DNA from: Pseudorasbora parva
Taxonomy: Eukaryota > Chordata > Actinopteri > Cypriniformes > Gobionidae
Reading direction: 5' to 3'
Length of the DNA: 64,000 nucleotides
NCBI RefSeq assembly: GCF_024679245.1
Contig: NC_090186.1
Span: 37,460,946 to 37,524,945 of the forward strand
The translations under genes and the position numbers were made by a program. Positions within the stretch are counted from its first letter, which is position 1. The number at the start of each line of letters is the position of its first letter. This document shows positions 40,224 through 54,967 of this stretch, piece by piece. The notes under the pieces are model-generated. The model saw nothing but the letters and a program-made list of their open reading frames with translations, had not been told where the DNA came from and did not search any database.

Positions 40224-40400
40224 CTCACACCGATCAGGCATAACATTGAGGTGAAGTGAATAACGCTGATTATCTCTTCATAACGCTCCTGTTAGTGGGT
40301 GGGATATATTAGGCAGCAAGCGAACATTTTGTCCACAAAGTTGATGTATTAGAAGCAGGAAAAATGAGCAACGTGAGATGCCAGGCTCAGTTGGGAGGCC
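40224..40400 (+). mobile_element. Tc1-like 5' end fragment (MGKRKD family), copy 3
   Basis: It begins at TACACTCACACCGATCAGG and runs through GCATAACATTGAGG, GGTGGGATATATTAGGCAG and TTTGTCCACAAAGTTGATG to the transposase start region, then stops. It matches the inverted right terminus of 50276-53044, so it is a solo left end. Confidence 0.7.
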
Positions 40401-41238
40401 AGTGGGAGGCCAGTGATTTATGATTCAGGCTGCATCACAAGTCAGAATCAGATTGTGGATTGTAGCATTCAAATATTTCATCAGTTCCTTTTGCCAATTC
40501 ATCAAATTCATATCGAGACGAAGCTGGTCATAGGTCTGTGCAGACGACTTGCCTGGTTCTTTTGGTCTTTACAGAGGATCTGTTCCGATGACTGTCATGT
40601 TTAAATAAGGAAAATATGTTTGATTAAATACTCATCTTACTCTTATTCAGTTAGACATCAATGCAGCATCCATGCTGCTACTTGTTTACAAAAATGCCAT
40701 CAGTATGTGAAATTCTACTATATATTATTTAACACACTAAAAAAAACATTAAGCTGGCTGTTACTACTTTCAGTTTCTCCACAACACTGAGGCCATTTTT
40801 ATGATGAAATAAAATGACTAAGGGTATGATGTAAGAAAAAGAAAGAGTCAGACCTTTTACTTGTTTCCTTACGTCCCTTTGGTGCCATAGTGATGAACGT
40901 CTCCAGTTTTCCATTCAAATGCACAGAAGCCCGTTTCCAGACAGATAAGAATCTCATTTCCCATGTGTGTGATGCTTCTGTAAATACACATCGCTGGCAC
41001 ACAGCTGTGACCCTGATCTCTGATATGATCTTCCTTACTCTGGGCCTTGAACTGTTCGGATGACGCTTTTGAGAGAATGAAATCACTCCGAAGCCTTGAA
41101 TGTCCCGTTTAGTATCAGGCAAACAAAACAAATGCAAACAAGGACAAAGTTCATTTGAACCCACACAGTGTAAATAACCAGAGAGTGAAGAAATTGACAT
41201 TAAAAGGTGATCTCTATTTTAAATGTTTTGTTCTGTAG

Positions 41239-41463
<225 letters not shown>

Positions 41464-41572
41464 TGAGAGAGAACTGCTTTGATAATGTTGAAACAAGATA
41501 TCATGTTTATATGGTATTGGTTGGTGAACACCCCCACATCACCTTGGTGCGGTCAAGAAACGAATCCTATTT

Positions 41573-41759
41573 ATTCATTAATTTGTTTTTGTTTATTTAT
41601 TTATTTATTTGGTCCTTTATTAAATTGTTCTTTATTTATTTATTAATTATTTTTTTATTATTATATTAATTAATTTATTTATTCATCGATTAAGTTACTT
41701 TTATTTTTTGTCGTTTTCCTTTAAAAATATTATATTTTTCACACACACACGGACACATA

Positions 41760-41835
<76 letters not shown>
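41573..41835. repeat. (TTTA)-rich tract followed by (AT)n
   Basis: Imperfect TTTA/ATTT units from 41573 to about 41700, and about 36 AT units at 41764-41835. Confidence 0.9.
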
Positions 41836-41839
<4 letters not shown>

Positions 41840-42049
41840 CTCACTATGTCCTGTCCTAGAAGCTAATTTAAAAAAATATATATTTGGTAATACATACATT
41901 GTGTAGTTATAGTTAGAAAAGTGCAGTACAAGTGATACCATTTTTATTTTGTATTTTTCTTGCCTACCAACTTTGATTGCAAAAAAAAAAACAAGTTTAT
42001 TCTCGTTGAATAAATGATTATCGTTGTTTTTGTCTGAGTAAAGTGTTTA

Positions 42050-42050
42050 C

Positions 42051-42089
<39 letters not shown>

Positions 42090-43790
42090 CTTTTAATCAG
42101 GACACACTCCAAAAACACATAACACCAATACAGTAATACCAATACAAACACAACAAAAATAACAACAATAAAAATCCACAATAGCACACATTTACACACA
42201 AGCTAAAATGCCAGTGGTTCCACATACTGGAGAAGAATCTGACTGAACTTAGTGTTGGGTTTGTCAGTGCTAAGATTATACTATTTGCTGAATCAGTCCG
42301 TCTGCACACTTCTGTGCATGATATTGCGCAGCACTGCAGAGCAGGTGAGCACACCAGCACTGACAAACATCTGACTCGCACTGCGCCAACGTGGCACCTT
42401 AAGCAGCAGCCTCATTCCATCATTATATGCTACAGTAGGTTTCTGCATGCTGCTCTTCCTATAGCGGCGTCATAAATGAGCAGTATACATAGGGGTACAA
42501 AATGCTCTAAAAGTGTAGTTTTCACTGATCCTGAGCACATATGAAATTTGCAGATTAACATATTAGCTTGTGTATATGTCATACGACATTGTCTAAAAAT
42601 GTCCCTATCATCAGACAGGTCATCAGTTATGTAATGTCCTAAGTATTTAGCCTCATCACACACTTTAAAGGTCCCGTTCTTCACGTGTTTTCGAAGCTTT
42701 GATTATGTTTACAGTGTGCAATATAACATGAGTTCATGTTTCGCGTGTAAAAAAACACAGTATTTTTCACACAATTTACTTATCTGTACAGCGCTGTTTC
42801 CTCTGTCCTAAAAACGGCCTGATGATTTCCTTGTTCTATGAAGTCCCTCCTTCAGAAACACGTAACGAGTTCTGATTGGGCCAGCGCTTCCTGTGTTGTG
42901 ATTGGACAGCAGCTTAGCGCACTTTGCCCGGAAAAGTCCCGCCTCTAACCATAACGGGGAGATGCAAGCGCTGAATGTGCGCTCTTCTCCACGTGGGAGA
43001 GCAACAAGACCACGCCCCCTATTTTGCGTGTTCTTGTGGGCGGAGGGTTAGTCAACAAACCGTTCTAGTGACGTCATTCCTGAAGGAAGTGCAGAGGTGT
43101 AGTCCAAACCGGCTGTTCGCTGTAGGCTTTGAAAGGGAACTTCTGTTAAATAAAATATCTCGCTTGGCATTGAACTTTGAGCTTTATAATTTTACAAGTA
43201 TTATTTATGCTCTAATAGCAACATTACACACTGACTAGAGTTTGAAAGATGGAATCGCGAAGAACGGGACCTTTAAGAACAATACCAAAGTTACCAAGTC
43301 CTCCCTACTCCTGACAATCATAATAGTACTATTTTTTTGCATTATAATTAATGTCAACATCTGTGCCATATTGTGAGCAGATGTTCAAAAACTCTTGAAG
43401 ACCAGCACTATATGGACTAAAAATCACCAGATCATCCGCATACAACAAGTGGTTTATAATCATATTACCAAGCATACAGCCTGTTCCACAGCTGTGTAGC
43501 AGCTTCGATAAATCATCCAAATAAACATTAAAAAGAAAGGGAGACAAAATGCTTCCCTGTCTAACTCCATTACATAAATTGAATAGAGCAGACACAAAGT
43601 TACCTCATTTTACATACATTGACTGATGCGCATACCAAAAAGCCAGATTTCTGACCAGACATTTGGGAACCCCTTGGTTTGTATAATTTATAAAATAATT
43701 TTTCATGAGTTACACGATCAAAAGCTTTCGAAGCATCAATAAAACGCATACAATTATGGAACTGTGCCTGTTATACAAATCCAAAATCTG
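42050..43790 (-). mobile_element. LINE retrotransposon fragment with reverse transcriptase, split by a MITE
   Basis: Read on the minus strand, it shows the RT motif IDASKAFDRVTHEKLFYK (about 43745-43690), then GVRQGSILSPFLFNVYLDDL, NHLLYADDLVIFSP (YADD at 43431-43442), and after the insertion KVCDEAKYLGHYITDDLSDD and CRMTYTQANMLICKFHMC. It ends in a tandem (TTGA)n tail (42052-42086), as for target-primed LINE copies. The 5' part and endonuclease are absent. A frameshift lies before the MITE. The LINE clade is not determined. Confidence 0.85.
42669..43272. mobile_element. TTAA-flanked MITE, copy B (604 bp), inside the LINE
   Basis: The flanking TTAA sites are 42665-42668 and 43273-43276, and both ends start AGGTCCCGTTCTTC. 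It is inverted and closely similar to 23826-24422. Removing it and one TTAA brings the LINE text before and after together, so the MITE arrived after the LINE. Confidence 0.88.
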
Positions 43791-44191
43791 TCTTATATTG
43801 TAATATAATTATGATTTACTGCAAATTACTGTTTAACAGTAATGCAGAATAATGAGAATTACAAGAATAAATCTAAAGTACTCAAAGGTAAAATGGCAAT
43901 CACAGTAAGGAAAATTATTTATTTATTTACTTGTGTAAACTTTATGGTAATGAGATGTTGTGGAAAATTGTAATGGGAAAACAAAGCAATATATTTCAAT
44001 TTAATATTTTAATTATACTTTTATATGTAGGTTTGTCTAACATACCTTGTATACAGAGTATGTGACATATCTTTCCACATCTGTGCAGTGGCAAGAGATT
44101 TGTTACTTTACTAGTCAAGTGTTTTCTTTTGCTGACTCTGCTCAGTGCCAGTAAACCCTGAACACACACATAAATCCCTCTGGTACTAGTT

Positions 44192-44193
<2 letters not shown>

Positions 44194-44236
<43 letters not shown>
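44194..44236. repeat. (CA)n microsatellite
   Basis: About 21 CA units, 200 bp upstream of the next exon. Confidence 0.94.
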
Positions 44237-44238
<2 letters not shown>

Positions 44239-44340
44239 CATAGCCTTCGCCGACATGTGCATAATGCGTAGGTATTTTTATCTGATGCAGATTAGCAAAG
44301 GTCCAGATTATGCCACAGCCCCTAATCCACATCCAGATAG

Positions 44341-45463
<1,123 letters not shown>

Positions 45464-45680
45464 AAGCCTGGATGCCAGCCGAATTTAGCCCCGCCCACAA
45501 CATTTGAGGTCAGGAAGTTTGGTCTTGACTTGATCCGTTGTGGAGCAACTGTGCTTGAAACAGAGCTGTTCGACCAATCAAATTGTCAGGGCGGGCTTTA
45601 TACAATGATGGACAGACATCATTGCGTGTTTCCGCCAAAATAAAAGCTCTGTTTAATGTTTGAATATATATGTGTGTGTG

Positions 45681-45712
<32 letters not shown>

Positions 45713-46698
45713 AACATCAAGTAAATTGTAATGTGTTCCTGTAATCAGCGCTGAATTTTCAGCACCATTACTCTAGTCTTAAGTGTCACATGATCCTTCA
45801 AAAATCATTCTCATGATTATCATGTTGAAAATAGTTGTGTAAACACCTTATTTATGATTCTTTAACAGCTTTCTATTTTAGATAAATGCTGTTCTTTTGA
45901 ACTTTCTATTCATCAAAGAATCCTGGGGTAAAAAAAAAGTGAGCATATTTTGCATAAGATATATATATATATATTAAATCATACAGTACAGTTCAGACTG
46001 GGATATGTAAGACTTTGATTATAAATAAGTGCAAATGAACAACTGAGCACTCTTGTGGGTTTGCTACTGTTACAATTAAAAACCGTATAAGGGTAAAAAC
46101 ATGACAGACAGACAGACAGACAGACAGAGACAGACAGACATGATGTAAGCAACTAATGTACAACTAATACAGTTGATACAGTTTTGTGCGATTATTATCA
46201 AGAATTGACAATAGTCAATCGTACTGAGGGGCCCTCAAATAAAATTCTGTTTAGGGCCCCATGAAGGCTTGGGTATCCACGTCACCAAAGAGTAACCCTA
46301 AATTGGAGAATAGAAGTTCATTCTAGAACTTGTTCGTAAATGCATTCACCTTTACTATTTCTCTCAATAATAATGATTGTGTTGCTAACTACTCTTTGTA
46401 TCCTTAAATTCTTTTTACAACACCGATTGTTTAGGAGATGGTTTAAAAAAAAAAAAAAAAAAAGATGGTTTACACTCATCTTCTTGTACCTCTTCCAGCG
46501 TGCATGCAGTTGAGTTTTGGTAACAGCTATGGGTCACCCGTCACTTACTCCGTTGCTCTGATTGGTTGTAGGTCTATCCGATTGAATACAGAGGTATTTT
46601 CTTTCATGGTTCGGTTGAAGCGCCTCATAATTACAGCCCAATGACGCAGTATCAGACTCATATTCTGACTAGAAACGGAGGATGACGAAGTCAGGCTA
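45464..46698. mobile_element. TAGCCTGG-family element interrupted by other repeats
   Basis: The left end is TAAGCCTGGATGCCAGCC and the right end TCAGGCTA. Flanks TATTTTAGT and TCATTTAGT differ at two of nine positions, consistent with an aged 9-bp duplication. The body matches the inverse of 11090-11873. It is split by (GT)n (45668-45711), an abundant-repeat copy (45720-45930), an (ACAG)n run (about 46105-46140) and an A-run (46446-46463). Confidence 0.6.
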
Positions 46699-46799
46699 TC
46701 ATTTAGTATGATTTATAAGCGGTTGTGGACCAAAAATGTCCTCACAATGACTTTTGATATTGCCATCTTTGTGGGGACATTTTGTCCCCGTCATGTAGG

Positions 46800-47120
46800 G
46801 TTTACCAGAACACCACACACCTTACTGTTCAGAAGTTTGGGGATGGCTTTGTTTTTTAATGTTTGTGAAAGAAGTGCATTATGCTCAGCAAGGCTGCAAA
46901 ACATTTAAAATAACTCTTTGCATAACAATAGCAGTTATGCTGCTTTATATTTTTTTGTGGAAAATTATTCTTTTTTATGGATTCTTTGATGAATAGAAAG
47001 AATGACATTTATTTGAAATGGAATATTTTGTAACAATATTAAAGTCTTTACTGTCACTTTTGATTGATTGAATGCATCTTTACTGAATAGAAGTAAGTTC
47101 TTGATACTTGGTTTTTAAAG
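46800..47120 (+). repeat. Abundant cyprinid interspersed repeat, copy 6
   Basis: CACCTTACTGTTCAGAAGTTTG on the left, then CTCAGCAAGGCTGCA, TGCTGCTTTATATTTTTTTGTG and TGCATCTTTACTGAA. An upstream GTGGGGACATTTTGTCCCC stretch (46772-46790) is the GT-associated repeat also seen at 20225. Confidence 0.6.
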
Positions 47121-47689
47121 AAACGCCTAAATCCGGAGTATTAAACTTCAGGGCATAAATTGTCTCGCACAGTTTTTTTCTATTGTAAATCATGAAGCTC
47201 CTTGAGGTAAACTCTGCAACAGTATTACTTTTCTGAGTGATTGGTCCTACTATTTATGCCTTACTAGCAATAAAACAGGCTGAATCTCCCATACACTGAA
47301 GGAGCAGCCCCAGGTATATCTAGAGACCAGAATATCATAAAGCAGGGGGCTACAGGCAGGTGAGTTTGATCAGGGTCGGAGATAAATTCTGCAGAAAAGT
47401 GGCTTGAATTGCCCAGCCCTGTCAAATAGACTTGGGGATGGAAGTCTTTTGAATGGAGCTTGACGGATGGCATGTCTGAAGCATGTTGCTGACGCGACTG
47501 TCAGTGACTACAGCCAATCATGTTCATTTTTCCATTGTTGCATGAATGCTATTGGCTAGTGTCTCAGCTGGGGTATTTGCATAGGCAGTCTGACACCTAT
47601 GTTGGCGCTTGAAAAGTTGAAAACTTTTCAAGCAGGGGTCTAGAAATTACATTGAAACTAACAGCTGCATTTATATCTCTGTATCTTAG
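47121..47689. other. Intronic stretch upstream of exon
   Basis: No repeat or gene feature recognised. The minus-strand frame at 47264-47473 has no domain. Confidence 0.45.
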
Positions 47690-48530
<841 letters not shown>

Positions 48531-48533
48531 AAA

Positions 48534-49225
<692 letters not shown>

Positions 49226-49244
49226 TTAACCGTTGCACTTAATA

Positions 49245-49400
49245 ATAATAATAAGTTTTATTTATATAGCGCTTTACAATAAACAAACAAAAATAAAGGC
49301 AATTGACAAAAAGAGCAGACAGAACAACAGTAGGCAATTGAGAGTGAAAGTACAATAACAGAAATTGGGTAGATGGGGCGGCAGCAGCAAAAAAAAAATC
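49245..49400 (-). mobile_element. Probable L2-like LINE 3' end
   Basis: On the minus strand it ends AAAGCGCTATATAAATAAAAC followed by (TTA)n. No coding sequence remains. The following stretch 49401-50076 is unrecognised. Confidence 0.5.
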
Positions 49401-50074
49401 TAAGAACTATAACATTCAGAAAATAGGTGTGTTTTGAGCATGGATTTCAACTCACTTGCGTTGAGTGTTTTGCAGCCTCTCGCACATGACACAGAGTTTG
49501 AGTCGTGTGCGCATAGAACATAAAACCGATGGGAGCCGCTCCGATGGAGAACAGTGACTTGATCTAGAAACTTCAGATGACATACAGCTCATATATCCGT
49601 CGCTGTAAGTTACCGAAGCCACACACTACTCTCTCGCACTGTATGACGTGACGGACAACTAGCGCGGGTTTTTAGAGAATGTGGCTGTGAGTCCTGAAAA
49701 TGTACAGGTGTGAGTTTGGTTATAGAATGTGGTTGTCACTTGTTCTGTGTGTGAACGTAACCGTATTAAGGACTCAAATACAGATCTGACAACCGCATTC
49801 TGCTGCTGTGTGAAGGTGGTCATTGTTGTGTACAGGTAACAAAGCTGTCACATAGTGTTCCATTTTTTCCATAATGCTGTTTAAAGAGTAGTACGATAAA
49901 GTTTTCAGTGATGAATCTACCCTTACAATAACTGTTCTGTTAATAACCCTATATAAAGTCCATCTGACTGTCCATGGGTTGGGATACAAAAATCCCTACC
50001 CATGCAGAAGTACAATCTGTAGATAAGTCTTCACAAAAGCCCTGGAGCAAAGTCTGCAAGGATGGTGCGTTTTG

Positions 50075-50076
<2 letters not shown>

Positions 50077-50170
<94 letters not shown>
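50077..50170. repeat. (GT)n microsatellite, 94 bp
   Basis: Forty-seven uninterrupted GT units. His-Thr and Cys-Val frames across it are artefacts. Confidence 0.97.
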
Positions 50171-50172
<2 letters not shown>

Positions 50173-51056
50173 TTGATTTTCTTCTTTTTTTCTTTGTGAC
50201 ACTATATTCATGATAGTTCAGCACATTTCTCCTAAAATGTACTTTTATTATATTGCTAATAAATAATTAAATATATCCCCACCGATCAGGCATAAAATAA
50301 TATTGTGTAGGTTCCCCTTTCGCTGCCAAAACAACCCTGACCCCTTAAGGCATGGACTCCACTAGACCCCTGAATGTGTGCTGTGGTATCTGGCACCAAG
50401 ATGTTAGCAGCAGATCCTTTAAGTTCTGTAAGTTACGAGGTGGTGCTTCCATGAATCAGACTTGTTCAGCACATCTCACAGAAGCTCGATTGGATTGAGA
50501 TCTGGGGAATTTGGAGGCCAAGTCAATACCTCAGACTCATTGTTGGGCTCTTTAAAAAATTCCCGAACCATTTTTGCTTTGTGTCAGGAGCATTATCCTG
50601 CTGAAAGAGGTACATGGTCTGAAACATCCAGATGGATGGCAGGACCCAAGGTTTCCCAGCAGAACATTGCCCAAAGCATCGCACTGCCTCCACCGGCTTG
50701 CCTTCTTCCCATAGTGCATCCTGGTGCCATGTGTTCCCCAATTAAGAGACCCACAAAGACCGGGCCATCCACGTGATGTCAAAGAAAACATGATTCATCA
50801 GACCAGGCCACCTTCTTCCACTGCTCTGTGATCCAGTTCTGATGCTCACGTGCCCACTGTTGGTGCTTTCTGCAGTGAACAGGGGTCAGCATGGGCACCC
50901 TGACTGGTCTGCGGCTATGCAGCCCCATACACAACAAACTGCAATGCACTGTGTATTCTGACACCTTTCTATCAAAACCAGCATTAACAGCAATTTGAGC
51001 TACAGTAGCTTGTCTGTTTGATCAGAACACACAGGCCAGCCTTCACATCCCACATA

Positions 51057-52690
51057 CAGTCTTGTTCAAAATAATAGCAGTACAATGTGACTAACCAGAA
51101 TAATCAAGGTTTTTAGTATATTTTTTATTGCTACGTGGCAAACAAGTTACCAGTAGGTTCAGTAGATTGTCAGAAAACAAACAAGACCCAGCATTCATGA
51201 TATGCACGCTCTTAAGGCTGTGCAATTGGGCAATTAGTTGAAACGGGTGTGTTCAAAAAAATAGCAGTGTCTACCTTTGACTGTACAAACTCAAAACTAT
51301 TTTGTACAAACATTTTTTTTTTCTGGGATTTAGCAATCCTGTGAATCACTAAACTAATATTTAGTTGTATGACCACAGTTTTTTAAAACTGCTTGACATC
51401 TGTGTGGCATGGAGTCAACCAACTTGTGGCACCTCTCAGCTGTTATTCCACTCCATGATTCTTTAACAAAATTCCACAATTCATTCACATTTCTTGGTTT
51501 TGCTTCAGAAACAGCATTTTTGATATCACCCCACAAGTTCTCAATTGGATTAAGGTCTGAAGATTGGGCTGGCCACTCCATAACATTAATTTTGTTGGTT
51601 TGGAACCAAGACTTTGCCCGTTTACTAGTGTGTTTTGGGTCATTGTCTTGTTGAAACAACCGTTTCAAGGGCATGTCCTCTTCAGCATAGGGCAACATGA
51701 CCTCTTCAAGTATTTTAACATATGCAAACTGATCCATGATCCCTGGTATGCGATAAATAGGCCCAACACCATAGTAGGAGAAACATGCCCATATCATGAT
51801 GCTTGCACCTCCATGCTTCACTGTCTTCACTGTGTACTGTGGCTTGAATTCAGAGTTTGGGGGTCGTCTCACAAACTGCCTGTGGCCCTTGGACCCAAAA
51901 AGAACAATTTTACTCTCATCAGTCCACAAAATGTTCCTCCATTTCTCTTTAGGCCAGTTGATGTGTTCTTTGGCAAATTGTAACCTCTTCTGCACATGCC
52001 TTTTTTTTAACAGAGGGACTTTGCGGGGGATTCTATTCTTGAAAATAGATTAGCTTCACACAGACGTCTTCTAACTGTCACAGTACTTACAGGTAACTCC
52101 AGACTATCTTTGATCATCCTGGAGGTGATCATTGGCTGAGCCTTTGCCATTCTGGTTATTCTTCTATCCATTTTGATGGTTGTCTTCCGTTTTCTTCCAC
52201 GTCTCTCTGGTTTTGCTCTCCATTTTAAGGCATTGGAGATCATTTTAGCTGAACAGCCTATCATTTTTTGCACCTCTTTATAGGTTTTCCCCTCTCTAAT
52301 CAACTTTTTAATCAAAGTACGCTGTTCTTCTGAACAATGTCTTGAACGACCCATTTTCCTCAGCTTTCAAATGCATGTTCAACAAGTGTTGGCTTCATCC
52401 TTAAATAGGGGCCACCTGATTCACACCTGTTTCTTCACAAAATTGATGAGCTCAGTGATTGAATGCCACACTGCTATTTTTTTGAACACACCCCTTTCAA
52501 CTAATTTAACTAATTGCCCAATTGCACAGCCTTAAGAGCGTGCATATCATGAATGCTGGGTCTCATTTGTTTTCTGAGAATCTACTGAACCTACTGGTAA
52601 CTTGTTTGCCACGTAGCAATAAAAAAAATACGAAAAACCTTGATTATTCTGGTTAGTCACATTGTACTGCTATTATTTTGAACAAGACTG
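51057..52690 (-). mobile_element. Inner Tc1/mariner element, 1634 bp, inserted in the outer one
   Basis: Ends are CAGTCTTGTTCAAAATAATA at both termini (inverted), flanked by duplicated TA (51055-51056, 52691-52692). The inverted repeats are about 210 bp and nearly identical, with an inner repeat of the TTCAAAAAAATAGCAGT type (51253 and 52486), the IR/DR layout of Sleeping Beauty-like Tc1 elements. Length and layout are those of a complete element. Confidence 0.93.
51354..52354 (-). pseudogene. Tc1 transposase (DD34E), broken by one frameshift
   Basis: The N-terminal frame (52354 to 52007, 115 codons) starts MGRSRHCSEEQRTLIKK and holds the two helix-turn-helix parts with an RRGRKRK hook. The C-terminal frame (about 51995 to 51354) holds [15 protein letters not shown] and DLNPIENLW; the second Asp (117) and the Glu (152) have 34 residues between them. 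It ends CGHTTKY. Between them the frame is lost near 52030 by a net loss of one base (or gain of two). Otherwise all catalytic residues and the usual length (about 340 residues) are kept. Confidence 0.9.
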
Positions 52691-53044
52691 TACATCAATG
52701 AGCCTTGGCCGCCCATGACCCTGTCACCGGTTCACCACTGTTCCTTCCTCTGACCACTTTTGATAGACACTGACCACTGCAGACCGGGGAACACCCCACT
52801 AGAGCTGCAGTTTTGGAGATGCTCTGACAGTCATAGCCATCACAATTTTGGCCCTTGTCAAACGCGCTCAAATCCTTACGCTTGCCCATTTGTCCTGCTT
52901 CTAACACATCAACTTTGAAGAAAAAATTTACTTGCAACCTAATATATCTCACCCACTAACAGGTGCCGTCATGAAGAGATAATCAGAAGAGTCTTATTCT
53001 CTTCATCTGTCAGTGGTCATAATGTTATGCCTGATCTGTGTTTA

Positions 53045-54290
53045 TATTTTGTAACGTAACGTAATGATATATTGTAATTATTATTGCAATGATAATGTGT
53101 GTTGTACTGAGTTGAATGACTCTGATTCACACACAATACATTTATTACTGTAATTTGTTATTGTAAAAAAAAAAAAAAAAAAAGAATAAATTGTATTATA
53201 TTTATGAGAATCTAATGAGAATCATCAGTCAGAATAATGAGCGGGGGAACGAAACTAATGAGAATTTGGGGAACGGGGCTTAATTGTCATATAAAAAACG
53301 TAGTGCGAAACAAAATAGACTTGATTGTGCAAAGGGTTGTGTTTGTCTTTTGATTTTGGTGTGAAGTATCATAAGCTTGTAAGCACATCCTTGTATATTA
53401 GAGTCCTTAAAATCAGATCAGCCAGCCAATTGGATTTAGATCTCTCAGAAACCTCTTGCCCCTTTTGTTGTGCAATAATAACAAAATGTCTGCAAATGAT
53501 CCGTAGGGCATGCTGTAAGAGTCTGAGACTAACTTGCGTTTTTGCAATGATTGACTAAAGGAGACGTGCACTCAGAATGTAGTCAATGGAGCCATTTCTC
53601 TAGTCAGTGAGAGAATTGTCCCTGTCAAGGTGAAGTGACTGAGACACAAGACTGTGACGGCTGGAACTCATTCACAAGCTTAGCTTATCGCACAACATTC
53701 ATCATTAAAGACACTTAAATGAAAGGAATGAATAAAGAACCAGGCATTTACTCCGGCAGGGCCCAAAATGAAGAGCTGAGGAGTTAGCGAGGTCACAACG
53801 CACTTCTGTATCCTGTGTTTTGGGCAGCTTTTCCAAGTTCTCCTCCTATTTGATTGCATTTTAAGAGGAAATCACTGTTGGAGTCTCTTCCTGCCACAGC
53901 GGACAGCGGCTCTCCATTTCTCCTGCCTTTAATACTCTGGGGGAGTGCTTGCCCTTTGGCCAGGAGGAGCACAACGTACACAATTGAACACACAAAAGAC
54001 TTAGCAAGACTTTGGGAGAGAATGAATCCCCTGCTTTCAGCTTTTTCTTCGCTTTTATTCTGGTTGTTTCTCATTCTGCTGCTTTTGGCTGTGTTTGCCT
54101 CTTTTGCACAGTAAGTGCGTATTAAGTAATGAATCTTCTTCAGAGCCAAACTGTCTGGCGGGCTGAGGGATCAGAGTTTCCTGTTCATAGAAATGCTCTC
54201 AATGTGTTTGTGGGCATGACTGTGCTCTTTAACATGCTTACTTCAGCCCACTACATCTACTCCACTTCACATGCTGAACCACTAAAGGGT
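53045..54290. other. Intronic stretch, part apparently unique
   Basis: 53560-54290 shows balanced base composition and no repeat phrase that I know. Frames on both strands at 53793-54149 are short and overlapping. An A-run lies at 53164-53183. Confidence 0.4.
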
Positions 54291-54344
54291 TAGTTCACAC
54301 AAAATGAAAAACAATCGCCCTCATGTCATTTCAAACCTATATGA

Positions 54345-54960
54345 CTTAAGGCCCATTCACACCAAGAACAATATAGCGATAACTATATTAGTGTCCACAC
54401 ATGATAACATTCGGTTTAATAATAATAATTTGTTACATTTATATACCGCTTTTCTCGGTCCTCAAAGCGCTTTACATATAAAGGGGGGATCTCCTCAACC
54501 ACCACCAATGTGCAGCATCCACCTGGCATATTGCACTAGAACGCCCACCACACACCAGCTTTTAGTGAAGAGGAGAGACAGGGTGATGAAGCCAATCAGT
54601 ATATGGGGATGATTAGGAGGCCATGATGGACAGGGGCCAATAGGCAATTTTGGCAAGGATGCCGGGGTTACGCCTCTACTCTTTTCCGAAGGACATCCTG
54701 GTTTACTATAGGCACATGCTGCAGTTTTGTCATCTGCCGCCTATTAAAGCTGGATGGATTCTGATTGGCTGTCAATGTTTTTATCATTGAGCAGTTGAAA
54801 ATAAAATCACTCTAAAAAGTGATTCCAACAGTAACGTTCCTACCATCTTTATAGTTGTGGTGTGGACTTCCCTATTCTCAAAGAATTAGAATGATTTTAT
54901 AGTTATCGTTATTTGGGCTGAGGAAAAGAAAATCGTCAGAACATAAATGAACGTCAAGGT
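54345..54960. mobile_element. Non-autonomous element split by a LINE tail
   Basis: The left part, AAGGCCCATTCACACCAAG with AGCGATAACTATA, and the right part, TATAGTTATCGTTATTTGG (54897-54916), look like inverted ends of a common cyprinid element. The middle is occupied by the LINE 3' end at 54421. Confidence 0.5.
54421..54700 (-). mobile_element. Probable L2-like LINE 3' end with (ATT)n tail
   Basis: On the minus strand it ends AAGCGGTATATAAATGTAAC followed by (AAT/ATT)n. About 250 bp of 3' region (CCTCAAAGCGCTTTAC, GCCAATAGGCAATTTTGG) precede. No coding sequence. Confidence 0.55.
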
Positions 54961-54967
54961 ATGTTAA

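Larger units (their letters stand above)
50276..53044 (-). mobile_element. Outer Tc1-like element (MGKRKD family), copy 4, interrupted
   Basis: Left terminus CACCGATCAGGCATAA (about 50280). The right terminus reads CACAGATCAGGCATAACATT on the minus strand, ending at 53040. The transposase lies on the minus strand: [14 protein letters not shown] near 52890, SEYTVHCSLLCMGLHSRRP and KVAWSDESCFL (50779-50964), and QQDNAPDTKQKW near 50590. Frameshifts and gaps make it inactive. It is cut in two by the 51057-52690 element. Confidence 0.85.

Noticed and set aside
49949..50224. His-Thr and Cys-Val frames of 70-90 codons
   Set aside because: Products of the (GT)n microsatellite.
53793..54149. 118-codon minus-strand frame and overlapping plus-strand frame
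   Set aside because: They overlap each other, match no family I know, and have no promoter or splice context.
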